Part shown: piece after piece, positions 52,106 through 61,138 of the stretch
Position numbering within the stretch: position 1 is the stretch's first letter
How the letters are laid out: every line of letters starts with the position of its first letter
Source: Armatimonadota bacterium
Lineage (GTDB): Bacteria > Armatimonadota > Fimbriimonadia > Fimbriimonadales > Fimbriimonadaceae
Direction of reading: 5' to 3'
Assembly (NCBI GenBank): GCA_018268335.1
Contig: JAFDWT010000062.1
Span: 1-64,000 of the forward strand
Length of the DNA stretch: 64,000 bases
The notes under the pieces: model-generated
Databases searched by the model: none
Seen by the model: only the letters and a program-made list of their open reading frames with translations
What the model was told of the DNA's origin: nothing
Program-made: the position numbers and the translations under genes

Positions 52106-55100
52106 ATGGGTTTGACGAAGCTGGCCATCCAGCGCCCTGTCTTCATCTTGATGTTGATGGGGGCCGCGATGCTGATGGGCTTCATCGCATGGAAAAGCAT
52201 GCGGTTGGAGCTCAACCCCGACGTCAGCTTCGGCGTCGTCAGCGTCACGACGGTCTACCCCGGCGCGGGCCCTGAAGAGGTCAACACACTGATCTCGCGC
52301 CGTATGGAGGACGCGGTCAGTGGCATCTCGAACTTGCGCGAGGTCGTGGCGACCAGCCAGGAAGGCGTGTCGAGCGTCACCCTGCAGTTCGAAGTCGGCA
52401 CCAACATGGACGTGGCGGTGGCCGACGTCCGCACTAAGGTCGACCAGATCGTCGGCCGGTTGCCTCGCGAGGCGGAGAAGCCGGTCATCGACAAGATCGA
52501 CGTCGCCAGCAGCCCGGTTTTGAACCTGGCGGTCAGCAGCGACAAGATGAGCAGCCGTGACCTGCGCGACCTCATCGACAACGTCATCAAGGACAAGTTC
52601 GCGCGTATCAAGGGCGTCGCCCAGGTCGGCGTCAACGGCGGCGACTTCCGCGAGATCCAAATCCAGATCAAAAAGGACGCACTGCTGCGCTACAAGCTCG
52701 GCATAGCCGACATCCAACGCGCCATTGCCGCAGGCACTCTGAACCTGCCGAGCGGACGCATCGTCAGTGGCGCAAAGGAGACCACGGTCCGCATGATGGG
52801 CGAGTTCAAGACCATCAAGGACATGGAGGACTTCTACCTGACGGTCTCCAGTCCGGATCGGAACGGGGACGACCAGAAGGTCCGGCTTGGCGATGTGGCC
52901 ACGGTCGTGGACACCACGGCAGAGAAGCGCTCGCTGAGCCGCCTGGACGGCAAGGACTCGATCTCGGTCGTCGTCCAGAAGACAAGGGACGGCAACGCGG
53001 TCGAGATCGCCGACGCGGTGCTTAAGCCACAGTTCGCGCCTGTCAGCCTGCTCAAGCAACTGGAGACACAGTACGGCGTCAAGTTCACGGTCACCAACGA
53101 CACGTCTAAGAACATCAAAGACTCGATCGACGACCTGACTTTTGCCATCGTCTTTGGCATCGTCTTGGTCGGCACTGTCGTGTGGTTGTTTCTGCACAAC
53201 CTGCGCGGCACGATCATCGTCGCTATCGCCATCCCGGTCTGTATGTTCGCCGCCTTGGTGGCGATGTGGATGGCCGGGTTCACGATCAACAACCTCTCGA
53301 TGTTGGCGCTCTCGTTGGCTGTCGGCGTCTTGGTCGACGACGCCATCGTCGTTCTGGAGAACATTTACCGTCACTTGACCCTGGGTGAAGACCCGGTCGA
53401 GGCGGCGCTGAACGGTCGCGCCGAGATCGGCTTGGCCGCCATCGCCATCACCCTGGCTGACGTCGTCGTCTTTGTGCCGATCGGCACAATGGGCGGCATC
53501 GTGGGCCAGTTCTTCCGGCCGCTCGGCCTGGGCTACGCAGTCACGGTCATGCTGTCGCTGTTCGTCTCGTTCACCGTCACGCCGATGCTGGCCTCGCGGT
53601 GGTACAAGAAGGGCGAGGACTGGGAGCATCCGAAGGGTCGTTTTGCCCGCTGGTTTGAGAACGTCTTCCACGGGTTCGCCAATGCCTATCGGCGCGTCCT
53701 GCGGTCGTCGTTGAAGCACCGGTGGTACATGTTCGGCGGCGGCTTCGCCGTCTTGGTCTCGCTGTTCATGTTCATTGGCGGCTCGTTCGCCAAGGACATC
53801 CCCGGGGCGGTCGGCGCGGCGGTACCGATGGTGATGATCACCGGTGTTTTGACGGTCGCGATCTTCCTGGGGAACATGCTGTTCCGACGGAAGTTTGTGC
53901 CGGGTGTTTTCGGCGGTTTCCTGCTGTTTTCGGCGATCTTTGTCGCTGGCCCGGTGTTGGGCAAGATGTACCACGAGTGGAAGCAGGAGGACGTCTTCAA
54001 GTTCACCTTTGCGCCACCCAGCGACTCGGGATCTGTGCAGATCAACGTTGAACTTCCGCCCGGTTCCAGCTTGGCAGCGACGTCCGATGTCGTGGCGCAG
54101 ATTGAGCAGAAGGTGTTGAAGAACCCTGAGACCAAGTACGTCGTCGCCAACATCGGCACACAGGGCGGCGGTTTCTCGGCGTCATCCTCGGGCACGCAGT
54201 ACGCCCAAGTCAATGTCTCGCTCTATGACAAGAAGTCGGCTTTGGACGACCTTATGTTCTGGAAGAAGTCCGAGGAAAAGCTACGTTCAGTCAAGGACAC
54301 GGACGTTGCTGCCCAGCTGACGAAAGAGGTCGGTCGGATCCCTGGTGCGAAGTTGAACATTGCGGCGGGACAGAGCTTCTCGTTCGGTTCGGCCATCCAG
54401 TTGTCGCTGCGGTCTGATGACCGTGCCTTGTTGCTCAAGACGGCGACGGCCATCCGCGACGGATTGGCGGGTGGTGCGATCGAGGGCGTCGTCGGCCCCA
54501 ATATCTCCACCAAGGGTGGCAAGCCCGAGTTGCGGGCAGTGCCGCAGCGTGAGCGCATGGCCGATGCCGGCGTCAGCGCTTCGGACCTTGGCGGCGTCAT
54601 GCGGACGATGTACGAGGGCGACATCAACAGCAAGTACCGGGTCGGCGGGCGCGAGTACACGATCCGCGTGATGATGGATCTGGAAGACCGCGACGACGCC
54701 TCCGTGATCTCGCATCTGCCGATCACGTTTAAGCGGGGCAACCCGATCTTCTTGATCGAGCTGGCGACCCTGCAGTCAGGGCAAGCCATCGACAAGATCG
54801 ACCGTCGTGACCGGCAAGAGGTCATCACCGTCACGGCCGACCTATTGCCCGGCTTTGCTCCTGGTTCGGTGCAGGCGAAGATCGACGCTTGGCTGAAAGA
54901 CAAGCAGATGATCCCGCCTGGAGTGACGAACAAGGCTCTCGGCCAAGCCGACGCGCAGGCACGGGAAATGCCCTATCTGCTCGGCGCGATGTTGATCGGC
55001 TTGATCTTGGTCTACATGGTCTTGGCGTCGCTGTTCGACAACCTGCTGTATCCGGCGATCATCCAGTTGGCCCAGCCGCAGGCGATGGTCGGCGCGTTGC

Positions 55101-55516
55101 TCGCCCTGATCCTCACCGACAAGACCCTGAACATTGTCGGCATGATCGGCATTATCGCCCTGATCGGCTTGGTGGGCAAGAACGCCATCCTGATCGTGGA
55201 CTACACGAACACGCTCAGGGCCAGGGGCATGGAGAAAATGGAGGCTCTGGTCGAGTCGGGCGGGACGCGTTTGCGGCCGATCATGATGACGACGATGGCG
55301 CTGGTCTTCGGTATGTTGCCGGTCGCCATGGCCATCGGCCGCGGATCGGAGTTCCGCGAGACGATCGGCATCACGATCATCGGCGGCACGCTGCTGTCCA
55401 CCGTCTTGTCGCTCTTGGTGATCCCGTGTTCGTATTCGCTCTTCGACGACTTTAACCTTTGGTTGAAACGAGTCATAGCATTATTGCGATCCAGATTCAG
55501 TCGGCAAGCTCCCTGA
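52106..55516 (+). CDS. RND-family efflux transporter with an extra membrane hairpin
   Basis: Proton-driven inner-membrane pump of the AcrB/HAE1 family. 1136 aa. N-terminal MGLTKLAIQRPVFILMLMGA and porter motifs (NPDVSFGVVSVTTVYPGAGPEEV) are followed by TM4 with the proton-relay Asp pair (VGVLVDDAIVVLENI). The C-terminal half has TM8-12 (LIGLILVYMVLASLFDNL .. LIGLVGKNAILIVDYTN). Between TM7 (FAVLVSLFMFIGGSF) and the second porter domain (PPSDSGSVQINVELPPGSS) there are about 60 additional residues. They contain two more hydrophobic helices (VPMVMITGVLTVAIFLGNML; VFGGFLLFSAIFVAGPVLG) joined by RRKF. Substrate unknown. Confidence 0.93.
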   Translation: MGLTKLAIQRPVFILMLMGAAMLMGFIAWKSMRLELNPDVSFGVVSVTTVYPGAGPEEVNTLISRRMEDAVSGISNLREVVATSQEGVSSVTLQFEVGTNMDVAVADVRTKVDQIVGRLPREAEKPVIDKIDVASSPVLNLAVSSDKMSSRDLRDLIDNVIKDKFARIKGVAQVGVNGGDFREIQIQIKKDALLRYKLGIADIQRAIAAGTLNLPSGRIVSGAKETTVRMMGEFKTIKDMEDFYLTVSSPDRNGDDQKVRLGDVATVVDTTAEKRSLSRLDGKDSISVVVQKTRDGNAVEIADAVLKPQFAPVSLLKQLETQYGVKFTVTNDTSKNIKDSIDDLTFAIVFGIVLVGTVVWLFLHNLRGTIIVAIAIPVCMFAALVAMWMAGFTINNLSMLALSLAVGVLVDDAIVVLENIYRHLTLGEDPVEAALNGRAEIGLAAIAITLADVVVFVPIGTMGGIVGQFFRPLGLGYAVTVMLSLFVSFTVTPMLASRWYKKGEDWEHPKGRFARWFENVFHGFANAYRRVLRSSLKHRWYMFGGGFAVLVSLFMFIGGSFAKDIPGAVGAAVPMVMITGVLTVAIFLGNMLFRRKFVPGVFGGFLLFSAIFVAGPVLGKMYHEWKQEDVFKFTFAPPSDSGSVQINVELPPGSSLAATSDVVAQIEQKVLKNPETKYVVANIGTQGGGFSASSSGTQYAQVNVSLYDKKSALDDLMFWKKSEEKLRSVKDTDVAAQLTKEVGRIPGAKLNIAAGQSFSFGSAIQLSLRSDDRALLLKTATAIRDGLAGGAIEGVVGPNISTKGGKPELRAVPQRERMADAGVSASDLGGVMRTMYEGDINSKYRVGGREYTIRVMMDLEDRDDASVISHLPITFKRGNPIFLIELATLQSGQAIDKIDRRDRQEVITVTADLLPGFAPGSVQAKIDAWLKDKQMIPPGVTNKALGQADAQAREMPYLLGAMLIGLILVYMVLASLFDNLLYPAIIQLAQPQAMVGALLALILTDKTLNIVGMIGIIALIGLVGKNAILIVDYTNTLRARGMEKMEALVESGGTRLRPIMMTTMALVFGMLPVAMAIGRGSEFRETIGITIIGGTLLSTVLSLLVIPCSYSLFDDFNLWLKRVIALLRSRFSRQAP

Positions 55517-55529
55517 TTCCTGGCCCCTC

Positions 55530-55572
55530 TGGACGGCCCGTGAGATAATAAAGACATCGAACGGGCCGTCCA
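55530..55572. promoter_or_regulatory. Perfect 12-bp inverted repeat upstream of the P1B ATPase
   Basis: TGGACGGCCCGT (55530-55541), 19-base spacer GAGATAATAAAGACATCGA, ACGGGCCGTCCA (55561-55572). The A/T-rich spacer contains GATAAT, a plausible -10 box, so the arms flank the promoter core. This is the layout of a repressor or MerR-type operator. There is no T-tract, so a terminator is less likely. Confidence 0.6.
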
Positions 55573-55606
55573 AATCGTTCTCACCGCGCTCTGCGGTGTC
55601 CTGACG

Positions 55607-57496
55607 GTGGCCTCGTGGGTATTCCCCCACCCGGCACTGCCCTATTGGGCTGTGGCTGCGGGTGCCTATTTCGCCATTAAGTCTGGCTGGGAAGCCGTCA
55701 AGGCGCGCGAGATCGACGTCAACGTCCTCATGATCGGCGCGGCGGTCGGCGCTGTGGCGATCGGCCACCCGATCGAAGCGGCAGTCCTCCTCTTCCTCTT
55801 CAGCCTATCGAACACCCTGGAGGCTTTCGCCTTGGGGCGGACCAAGTCGGCGATCGAGGGGTTGATCAAGCTTCGGCCGGAGACGGCGCTCCTGGTGACC
55901 GACGACGGCGACAAGCCGGTGGCGGTCAAGGGGTTGCAGGTCGGCGACGTAGTCCGCGTTTTGCCGTTTGAGCACATCCCGGTCGACGGCACGATCGTCA
56001 ACGGGCACACCAACGTCGACCAAGTGGCAATGACCGGCGAGTCGGTGCCGGTGCCTAAGGCGGCCGGTGACGACGTACTGGCCGGCACACAGAACATGGA
56101 GGGCATGGTCGTCGTCAAGGTGACGCGCGCGACGGGCGACACGACCCTGGAGAAGATCGTCGACCTGGTTCGCGACGCCCAGGAGAACAAGGCGAGCGGC
56201 GAGCGGATCAGCCAGTGGTTTGGCAAGCGGTACACGCTGTTTGTCGTCGGGGCGTTCCTGTTGTCATTGGTTTTGCGGTTGGCGTTCCGGCAGCCTAGCA
56301 ACGATGCCTTGTACGCCTCGTTCACCCTGCTCGTCGCGCTGTCGCCCTGTGCTTTGGTCATCTCGTCGCCAGCGACGACGCTGAGCGCCTTGGCATGGGC
56401 CGGGCGGCGTGGACTCTTGGTGCGCGGCGGTGAGGCGGTGGAGGCGGCCGGTCAGGTGGACACCTTCTGCGTCGACAAGACGGGGACGCTGACCGTCGGC
56501 AAGTTCACGCTAAACGAGATTTGCGTCTGTGAGGACGAGCCCGCTCTTGTGACGGTCGGCGGCAGCTCCTGCCAGGCGGAGGAAGCCTGCTGGGCACGTG
56601 GCGAGAAGTCGATGTCGCGCGAGGCGGTGGCGATCTTGCGGGCGGCCGCAGCGGCGGAGCAGTACGCCACCCACCCGATCGCCGAGGCGATCGTCGCCGC
56701 GGCCCGCGAGCAGGGCGTGGACGTGCCCGAGGCTACTGACCAGGAGGTTGTGCCCGGGTTTGGCGTCAAGGCGATCGTCGAGGGCCAGAAGATCAGAATC
56801 GGCCAGCGGGCGTTTTTCGAGCTGGACGGCGGCTTGCCGCAGGGCTTTGCAGCCCACGCTGAGGAGTTGCAACACAAAGGGATGACGGTCGCCATCCTGG
56901 AATACGACGGCCACTACGCTGCCCTGGGGCTGGGTGACACGATCCGCAAAGAGGCCGCGGACGCCTTGGGACAGTTGCGCGGGCTCGGGCTCGAGAAGAT
57001 TTATCTGTTGACGGGCGACACGCCGGAAACGGCCAAGGCGGTAGCGCGCGAACTGCACATTGACGAAGTGCGGGCTGGGCTGTTGCCTCAGGACAAGGAG
57101 AGCGTTTTGGCCGGTTTGGCACAGGAGGGGCGACAGGTGCTGTTCTTGGGCGACGGCGTGAACGATGCACCTAGCCTGGCGGCGGCGCGGTTGGGCGTCG
57201 CGATGGGCGGGCTGGGCAGTGACATCGCGCTCAACGCCGCCGACGTCGTCATCATGCAGGACCGGCTCGACCGGGTCTCCGAACTGGTGCGTCTGGGGCG
57301 CAAGACGAACCGAGTCATCCGGGCGAACCTAGCCTTTGCCGGCTCGATGGTGGTGGTATTGACCTTGGGTTCGCTGCTGATTGAGGTCCTGGCTCCTCAG
57401 TTGCGTCACGCGATCTTGCCTTGGGCCGTCGTCGGGCACGAGGGGACGACGGTACTCGTGATCCTAAACGGTATCCGGCTACTCCGCGGGCCCTAG
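55607..57496 (+). CDS. P1B-type (P1B-4-like) heavy-metal-transporting ATPase
   Basis: Metal efflux pump of the inner membrane. 629 aa. Motifs: MTGESVPVPK (actuator TGES), SPCALVISSP in TM4, DKTGTLTVGK (phosphorylated Asp), THPIAEAIV (nucleotide-binding HP), TGDTPETA and GDGVNDAPSLAAA. The SPC metal site together with HEGTTVLVILNGIRLL at the end fits the P1B-4 group (CoaT/CtpD/CzcP), usually exporting cobalt, iron or zinc. No N-terminal metal-binding domain. A Cys-rich loop (CVCEDEP, SSCQAEEACWARG) in the N-domain is unusual. GTG 55607 is the only standard start after the in-frame stop at 55541, yet the preceding open codons also read like protein. Confidence 0.9.
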   Translation: MASWVFPHPALPYWAVAAGAYFAIKSGWEAVKAREIDVNVLMIGAAVGAVAIGHPIEAAVLLFLFSLSNTLEAFALGRTKSAIEGLIKLRPETALLVTDDGDKPVAVKGLQVGDVVRVLPFEHIPVDGTIVNGHTNVDQVAMTGESVPVPKAAGDDVLAGTQNMEGMVVVKVTRATGDTTLEKIVDLVRDAQENKASGERISQWFGKRYTLFVVGAFLLSLVLRLAFRQPSNDALYASFTLLVALSPCALVISSPATTLSALAWAGRRGLLVRGGEAVEAAGQVDTFCVDKTGTLTVGKFTLNEICVCEDEPALVTVGGSSCQAEEACWARGEKSMSREAVAILRAAAAAEQYATHPIAEAIVAAAREQGVDVPEATDQEVVPGFGVKAIVEGQKIRIGQRAFFELDGGLPQGFAAHAEELQHKGMTVAILEYDGHYAALGLGDTIRKEAADALGQLRGLGLEKIYLLTGDTPETAKAVARELHIDEVRAGLLPQDKESVLAGLAQEGRQVLFLGDGVNDAPSLAAARLGVAMGGLGSDIALNAADVVIMQDRLDRVSELVRLGRKTNRVIRANLAFAGSMVVVLTLGSLLIEVLAPQLRHAILPWAVVGHEGTTVLVILNGIRLLRGP

Positions 57497-57697
57497 GCTT
57501 CCTAACCTTGAAAGTCCGGTGACGTTTTCAAATTTGTTTACCTCTCCCAGTGGCAAAAATATACTTGCCGCACATTACAGGCTGAGCCACAAACCGATTT
57601 GTGCAAGTCTAGTCGATCCTTTGCCTGCCAGGATTCGTCTGTAGATATGGAAGGGGCCAAAGTTGCTACGTCGGTTCCCATTCTAACAATCAAGCCT
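57497..57697. other. A/T-richer intergenic stretch after the P1B ATPase
   Basis: Less GC-rich than the surroundings, with an imperfect hairpin GTGGCAA/TTGCCGCAC (57550-57573). No promoter or gene could be supported. Confidence 0.4.
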
Positions 57698-57925
57698 ATG
57701 ACTTACACGATTAAGATCGTCGATCCTATCGACAACACGCAATTTTGCCATACATACACATCAGATGTGTGGCCCGAGCCCGGAGACTCAGTCCCTTACG
57801 GTAAAGAAGCACCTGCAAAGGTCAAGTCCGTCTCTAGCGGTGAAGGTGGCTCCCAAGCCATCGTCCGGATCATTGCCACTGCAACCAGGGTAGGACGGTT
57901 CCGACCGCCCCAAGGGCTGATCTAA
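57698..57925 (+). CDS. Small hypothetical protein
   Basis: 75 aa: MTYTIKIVDPIDNTQFCHTY, then TSDVWPEPGDSVPYGKEAPA, ending VIRIIATATRVGR-type strands (IVRIIATATRVGRFRPP). Looks like a small beta-rich cytoplasmic protein. No ribosome site is obvious; upstream in-frame ATGs at 57647 and 57599 are possible. It sits in a less GC-rich segment, so it may be acquired. No family recognised. Confidence 0.45.
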   Translation: MTYTIKIVDPIDNTQFCHTYTSDVWPEPGDSVPYGKEAPAKVKSVSSGEGGSQAIVRIIATATRVGRFRPPQGLI

Positions 57926-57992
57926 CCTACCGGCTCAGTAATCGCCACACCTGGCAGGCCCGGCATGTCTGAATTCGCCATAAAGTTCGAAT

Positions 57993-58172
57993 ATGCGTGC
58001 CGGGCGTAAGACCCCAAGCGGCTCGCGCAAAGCAATGCGCCCAAAGGTTTCCTTTTTGTGTGCCAACTACCTTAAGACTTCATCTACTGGAGAGGCTCTG
58101 ATCTCAAGCGAACAGGAAAAGGAGATTTTAGACGCTGGATGTGTCCGAGCCCACAACGGTACAGGGCCATGA
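57993..58172 (+). CDS. Possible short ORF (59 aa) or gene remnant
   Basis: Open frame MRAGRKTPSGSRKAMRPKVS.. continuing FLCANYLKTSSTGEALISSE, QEKEILDAGCVRAHNGTGP. An overlapping frame just upstream reads MSEFAIKFEYACRA and stops. The two together look like a small protein broken by a frameshift, but this cannot be shown without a homologue. Confidence 0.25.
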   Translation: MRAGRKTPSGSRKAMRPKVSFLCANYLKTSSTGEALISSEQEKEILDAGCVRAHNGTGP

Positions 58173-58210
58173 TTCTGATAACTAACGAGCCAAGTTGAGT
58201 GAAGGTCACG

Positions 58211-59023
58211 TTACAATCCTGGTATCAGTTTTGCAAGGCCCTCCGACGGGTCTCGTTTGACTGTAAACCACTTTCGCACCTTGTACTTGTCACAAATTTG
58301 CTGAACGAGGTCATTGCATCGTGTAGCGCTGTTATCGATGCGACCGGGGCTTTTGCCTCTCATGGCAATTAGCTTCTCCACTGCCTTTTGCTGATCATCA
58401 GAAACTGTCCCCAAAATATCTGCAAGTTCCAGAATCATTGCTGGGGTCTCTGACAATGTCTGAGAAAAGCTAGCTTGTATCGGGGCACACTCGGATGGTG
58501 GAGGGACGCTCTGAAAGAACTCATCGATATCTTGCCAATCCTGTCGCAATTTCGCGGTCTGGTCTTTCACATCATTTGATGGCAGGTTCTCGACATTTGG
58601 TCCTTCTTCACCAAATAGGTCCTTCATTGGGTTGGCACTCCCAGTTCCAAGGACCTTGCCCAGCAGAATTGAAAGCTGTGCTCCTTGCTGGTCGCAGAGG
58701 GCCACCCGCCTGCGTTCGGTCTCTTCGAGGTGTTTCAGCCAGTCCAGGATGTCTTTGGGCATGGAGTTGTCGGCGGGGAGGACCGGGCTGTCTTTGCCGA
58801 CGGCCGGCAAGACCGGGCCGGCCGGGCCGCCGTTGCTGGCGAGGACGGGCGCGTTGTTTTTGCCGACGAACCCCAGGGAGGGAGCCCCACTTTTGCCGCC
58901 CAGCCCGAAGATGCCGGCTCCGAGGCCAAAGCCGAGGATCGCGACCAAGACGACAATCCCGACGACCAGCCAGACCTTGGTCTTGGAAGTCTGGTTGACA
59001 TATGGGTCGCTGGGGACTTGCAT
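58211..59023 (-). CDS. Hypothetical membrane-anchored protein
   Basis: 270 aa. Short polar N-terminus (MQVPSDPYVNQTSKTKV), one helix (WLVVGIVVLVAILGFGLGAGIF), a Gly/Pro/Ala linker (about 45-85) and then a helical domain (DILDWLKHLEETERRRVALC; AMILELADILGTVSDDQQKAVEKLI). Three cysteines in the soluble part. A clear AGGAG lies about 8 bases before the ATG. The 3' half is less GC-rich than the 5' half, suggesting a composite origin. Function unknown. Confidence 0.75.
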   Translation of the reverse strand: MQVPSDPYVNQTSKTKVWLVVGIVVLVAILGFGLGAGIFGLGGKSGAPSLGFVGKNNAPVLASNGGPAGPVLPAVGKDSPVLPADNSMPKDILDWLKHLEETERRRVALCDQQGAQLSILLGKVLGTGSANPMKDLFGEEGPNVENLPSNDVKDQTAKLRQDWQDIDEFFQSVPPPSECAPIQASFSQTLSETPAMILELADILGTVSDDQQKAVEKLIAMRGKSPGRIDNSATRCNDLVQQICDKYKVRKWFTVKRDPSEGLAKLIPGL

Positions 59024-59227
59024 GGACTCTCCTGCTTGTTAGACGACTGTTCAGGGACGGCGGTCCCTTATGAATGCACCAATCGTCCGACTCCTTTATT
59101 ACCTTGCCTCTGCAAAAAGTGCGGGAAATGTCCTCGCAAAAGGTAAGGGTGGACGGCGGCAGGCCGAAAATGGCAGAAAGGTCTCCTTGAACCGTTGGGC
59201 CAGCCAGGCCGTCGGAGAAGTAGAAGG

Positions 59228-59752
59228 ATGGCGCAAAAGATCAACCCGGAGCACCCGTTGGTGCAGATGTTCCGCGACAAAGTCGCCGAGCAGACGACGA
59301 CCCACTTGGGGTCGACCGGCTACGACGACGTCGAGGCCTATCTTACGAGCTTGCTGGTCGATTTTGTTCGGATGGAAAGCGTTTTCTCCGTCCGCGACAG
59401 CGAAGGCAAGCCGCTGCGGTCGGTGATCGAGATGGTGGCCGAGGCGGACGTGCGGCTCAACGCCGCCAGCTTTGAGCGCGAGCGCCAGGTGCACAAGCAC
59501 ATCGGGGACTTCATCTTGTTCTGGACCGGCGTCGCACCCGACTACCTGTCGCGTCACCGGGCCACGATCGGTACTGACCTCGTGTGCGACTACACGCGGC
59601 AAGGGCAAGAGAGTTACTACGTGGTCAGCACGTTTGACCATCCGCCGTACGACGCCGAGTCGTCAACTTTCCGCAAGCTCAGCCGCGAGTTCGACGGGCT
59701 GTCCTTCGTGCTCGGGCAGGTCGGCCGTTCCTTTGGCCTCGGCGCCCATTGA
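59228..59752 (+). CDS. Hypothetical cytoplasmic protein
   Basis: 174 aa, soluble. MAQKINPEHPLVQMFRDKVA, then YDDVEAYLTSLLVDFVRME, then DSEGKPLRSVIEMVAEADVR, and a roughly 70-residue C-terminal part with GDFILFWTGVAPDYL. ATG with GGAGAAG about 10 bases upstream. No family recognised. Its last 90 bases overlap the end of the convergent MFS gene. Confidence 0.75.
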   Translation: MAQKINPEHPLVQMFRDKVAEQTTTHLGSTGYDDVEAYLTSLLVDFVRMESVFSVRDSEGKPLRSVIEMVAEADVRLNAASFERERQVHKHIGDFILFWTGVAPDYLSRHRATIGTDLVCDYTRQGQESYYVVSTFDHPPYDAESSTFRKLSREFDGLSFVLGQVGRSFGLGAH

Positions 59753-60994
59753 GGGCATCTGCACCGAGCGGAAGCCGCGGACGCTGAACGCGGCCGTGCA
59801 CGCCACCATGATGACGACGCCCATGATGAAGAAGACGCCGTCCACGCCCCATCTCGAGATGACCGGCCCGGCTAGAACGACGCCGATCGGCTGAGCCGCC
59901 TGCTGGACCAGCGACCATAAGCTGTTGACGCGTCCCCTGACTTCATCAGGGAAGCCGGCCTGGCTATAGAGCGCCAGCGCCAGCCAGCTGAACGGGATGC
60001 CGACACCGCAAAGAGCGTTGAGCAGCAAGAAGACGCCGAACGACTTGCCCCAGGTCATGAGCAGGCAGAAGAAGCCGACGGAGAACCAGGCCACGGCCAT
60101 GATCCGACCCGGGTGCTTGAGCTTGGATTTGCCAGCTACGACGCCGAAGCCCAGCATCACGACCATGAATGTGAATTCGACAAGACCGAGGGTGAAGAAC
60201 TTGCCACCGTACCGGCTCTGGTTGACGGCGACGTAGGCGATCATGAACCAGGCGATGACGAAGTGGCACGCGGCGGTCAGGGGCAGGGCCGTCCGGAGCA
60301 GAGCGTCTTTGGAGACGGCTTGGATTCCGGCCTTGATGTCGGCGACAAAGTGGCCGTACGAGTGGGCGTCTAGGTCGTCTCTTTCTGGAACGAGCTTTGG
60401 CAATCGCCAAATGAAAATGGCTGAAACCAGGAACGTCAAGCTGTTGACTGCGGCTGCCAACGGAAAGAACGCTTGTGGTGCAAAGCTCTCAATGGCGCCT
60501 AGCACACCGAAAGAGACAGCGAGGCCGACCATGGCGGTCGCCTGTTGGGTCATGACCATGAAGGCGTTCGCGCCCTGCAGCTCTTCCTTTGGCACCAGGG
60601 CTGGGATGGCGGCCGAGCGGGCCGGCATGAAGAAGACGGTGATCGACGAGAGCAAAAACCCAGTGGCAATGATGACCCCCACCGGAACTTGAGGCTGGAA
60701 GAATGCCAATAGGCTGACCGCCAATGTCACGACGGCGCAGCCCATGTCGGCGAAGACCATGACCTTCTTGCGGTCGAACCGGTCGGCCACCACCCCTGCC
60801 AAGGGGCCAAAGACGACGAACGGCAGCGCCTGTGCCATGGCCGCGAGCCCAGTCACAGCGTCACTGCCGCTGAGCTTGCGGGCCATGAATAGGAACACGA
60901 GGCCATAGACACTGTCGCCGACAAGCGACACCGCCATACCGACCCATAGGTCGCGAAACCCCTTATGCCTGAGCGACTGGGCACCTGGAACCAA
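59663..60994 (-). CDS. MFS transporter (MFS_3 / EntS-like group)
   Basis: 443 aa with 12 predicted membrane segments. N-terminal SLRHKGFRDLWVGMAVSLVGDSVYG and the loop GVVADRFDRKKVMVFADM (MFS signature between TM2 and TM3); later FPDEVRGRVNSLWSLVQQAAQP, the equivalent loop in the second half. Likely drug or siderophore export; substrate unknown. TTG start at 60994 fits the family's N-terminus; the next ATG is 19 codons in. The hydrophilic C-terminal tail overlaps the convergent gene. Confidence 0.9.
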   Translation of the reverse strand: MVPGAQSLRHKGFRDLWVGMAVSLVGDSVYGLVFLFMARKLSGSDAVTGLAAMAQALPFVVFGPLAGVVADRFDRKKVMVFADMGCAVVTLAVSLLAFFQPQVPVGVIIATGFLLSSITVFFMPARSAAIPALVPKEELQGANAFMVMTQQATAMVGLAVSFGVLGAIESFAPQAFFPLAAAVNSLTFLVSAIFIWRLPKLVPERDDLDAHSYGHFVADIKAGIQAVSKDALLRTALPLTAACHFVIAWFMIAYVAVNQSRYGGKFFTLGLVEFTFMVVMLGFGVVAGKSKLKHPGRIMAVAWFSVGFFCLLMTWGKSFGVFLLLNALCGVGIPFSWLALALYSQAGFPDEVRGRVNSLWSLVQQAAQPIGVVLAGPVISRWGVDGVFFIMGVVIMVACTAAFSVRGFRSVQMPSMGAEAKGTADLPEHEGQPVELAAELAES

Positions 60995-61138
60995 GGCTCG
61001 ATGCTACCAACTGCACTCCGCTATAGGCAGGACGGCTGGCGTTGACGGATCAAGAAGCTGAGAACTTGGAGCGGACGCTGAGGTTCTTACCAGGGACGAC
61101 CAATACAAATACCGGGCCTTTGCACCGGAGTCGAATTC
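60995..61138. other. Divergent intergenic region before the second pilus locus
   Basis: 144 bases. TTGACG near 61039 and TACAAA near 61104 are promoter-like but not correctly spaced. GGAG precedes the ExeA-like ATG. Confidence 0.35.

Noticed and set aside
59070-59426. 118-aa plus-strand frame overlapping the hypothetical gene at 59228
   Set aside because: Different frame from the better-supported gene at 59228; Arg/Ser-rich, shadow-like translation.
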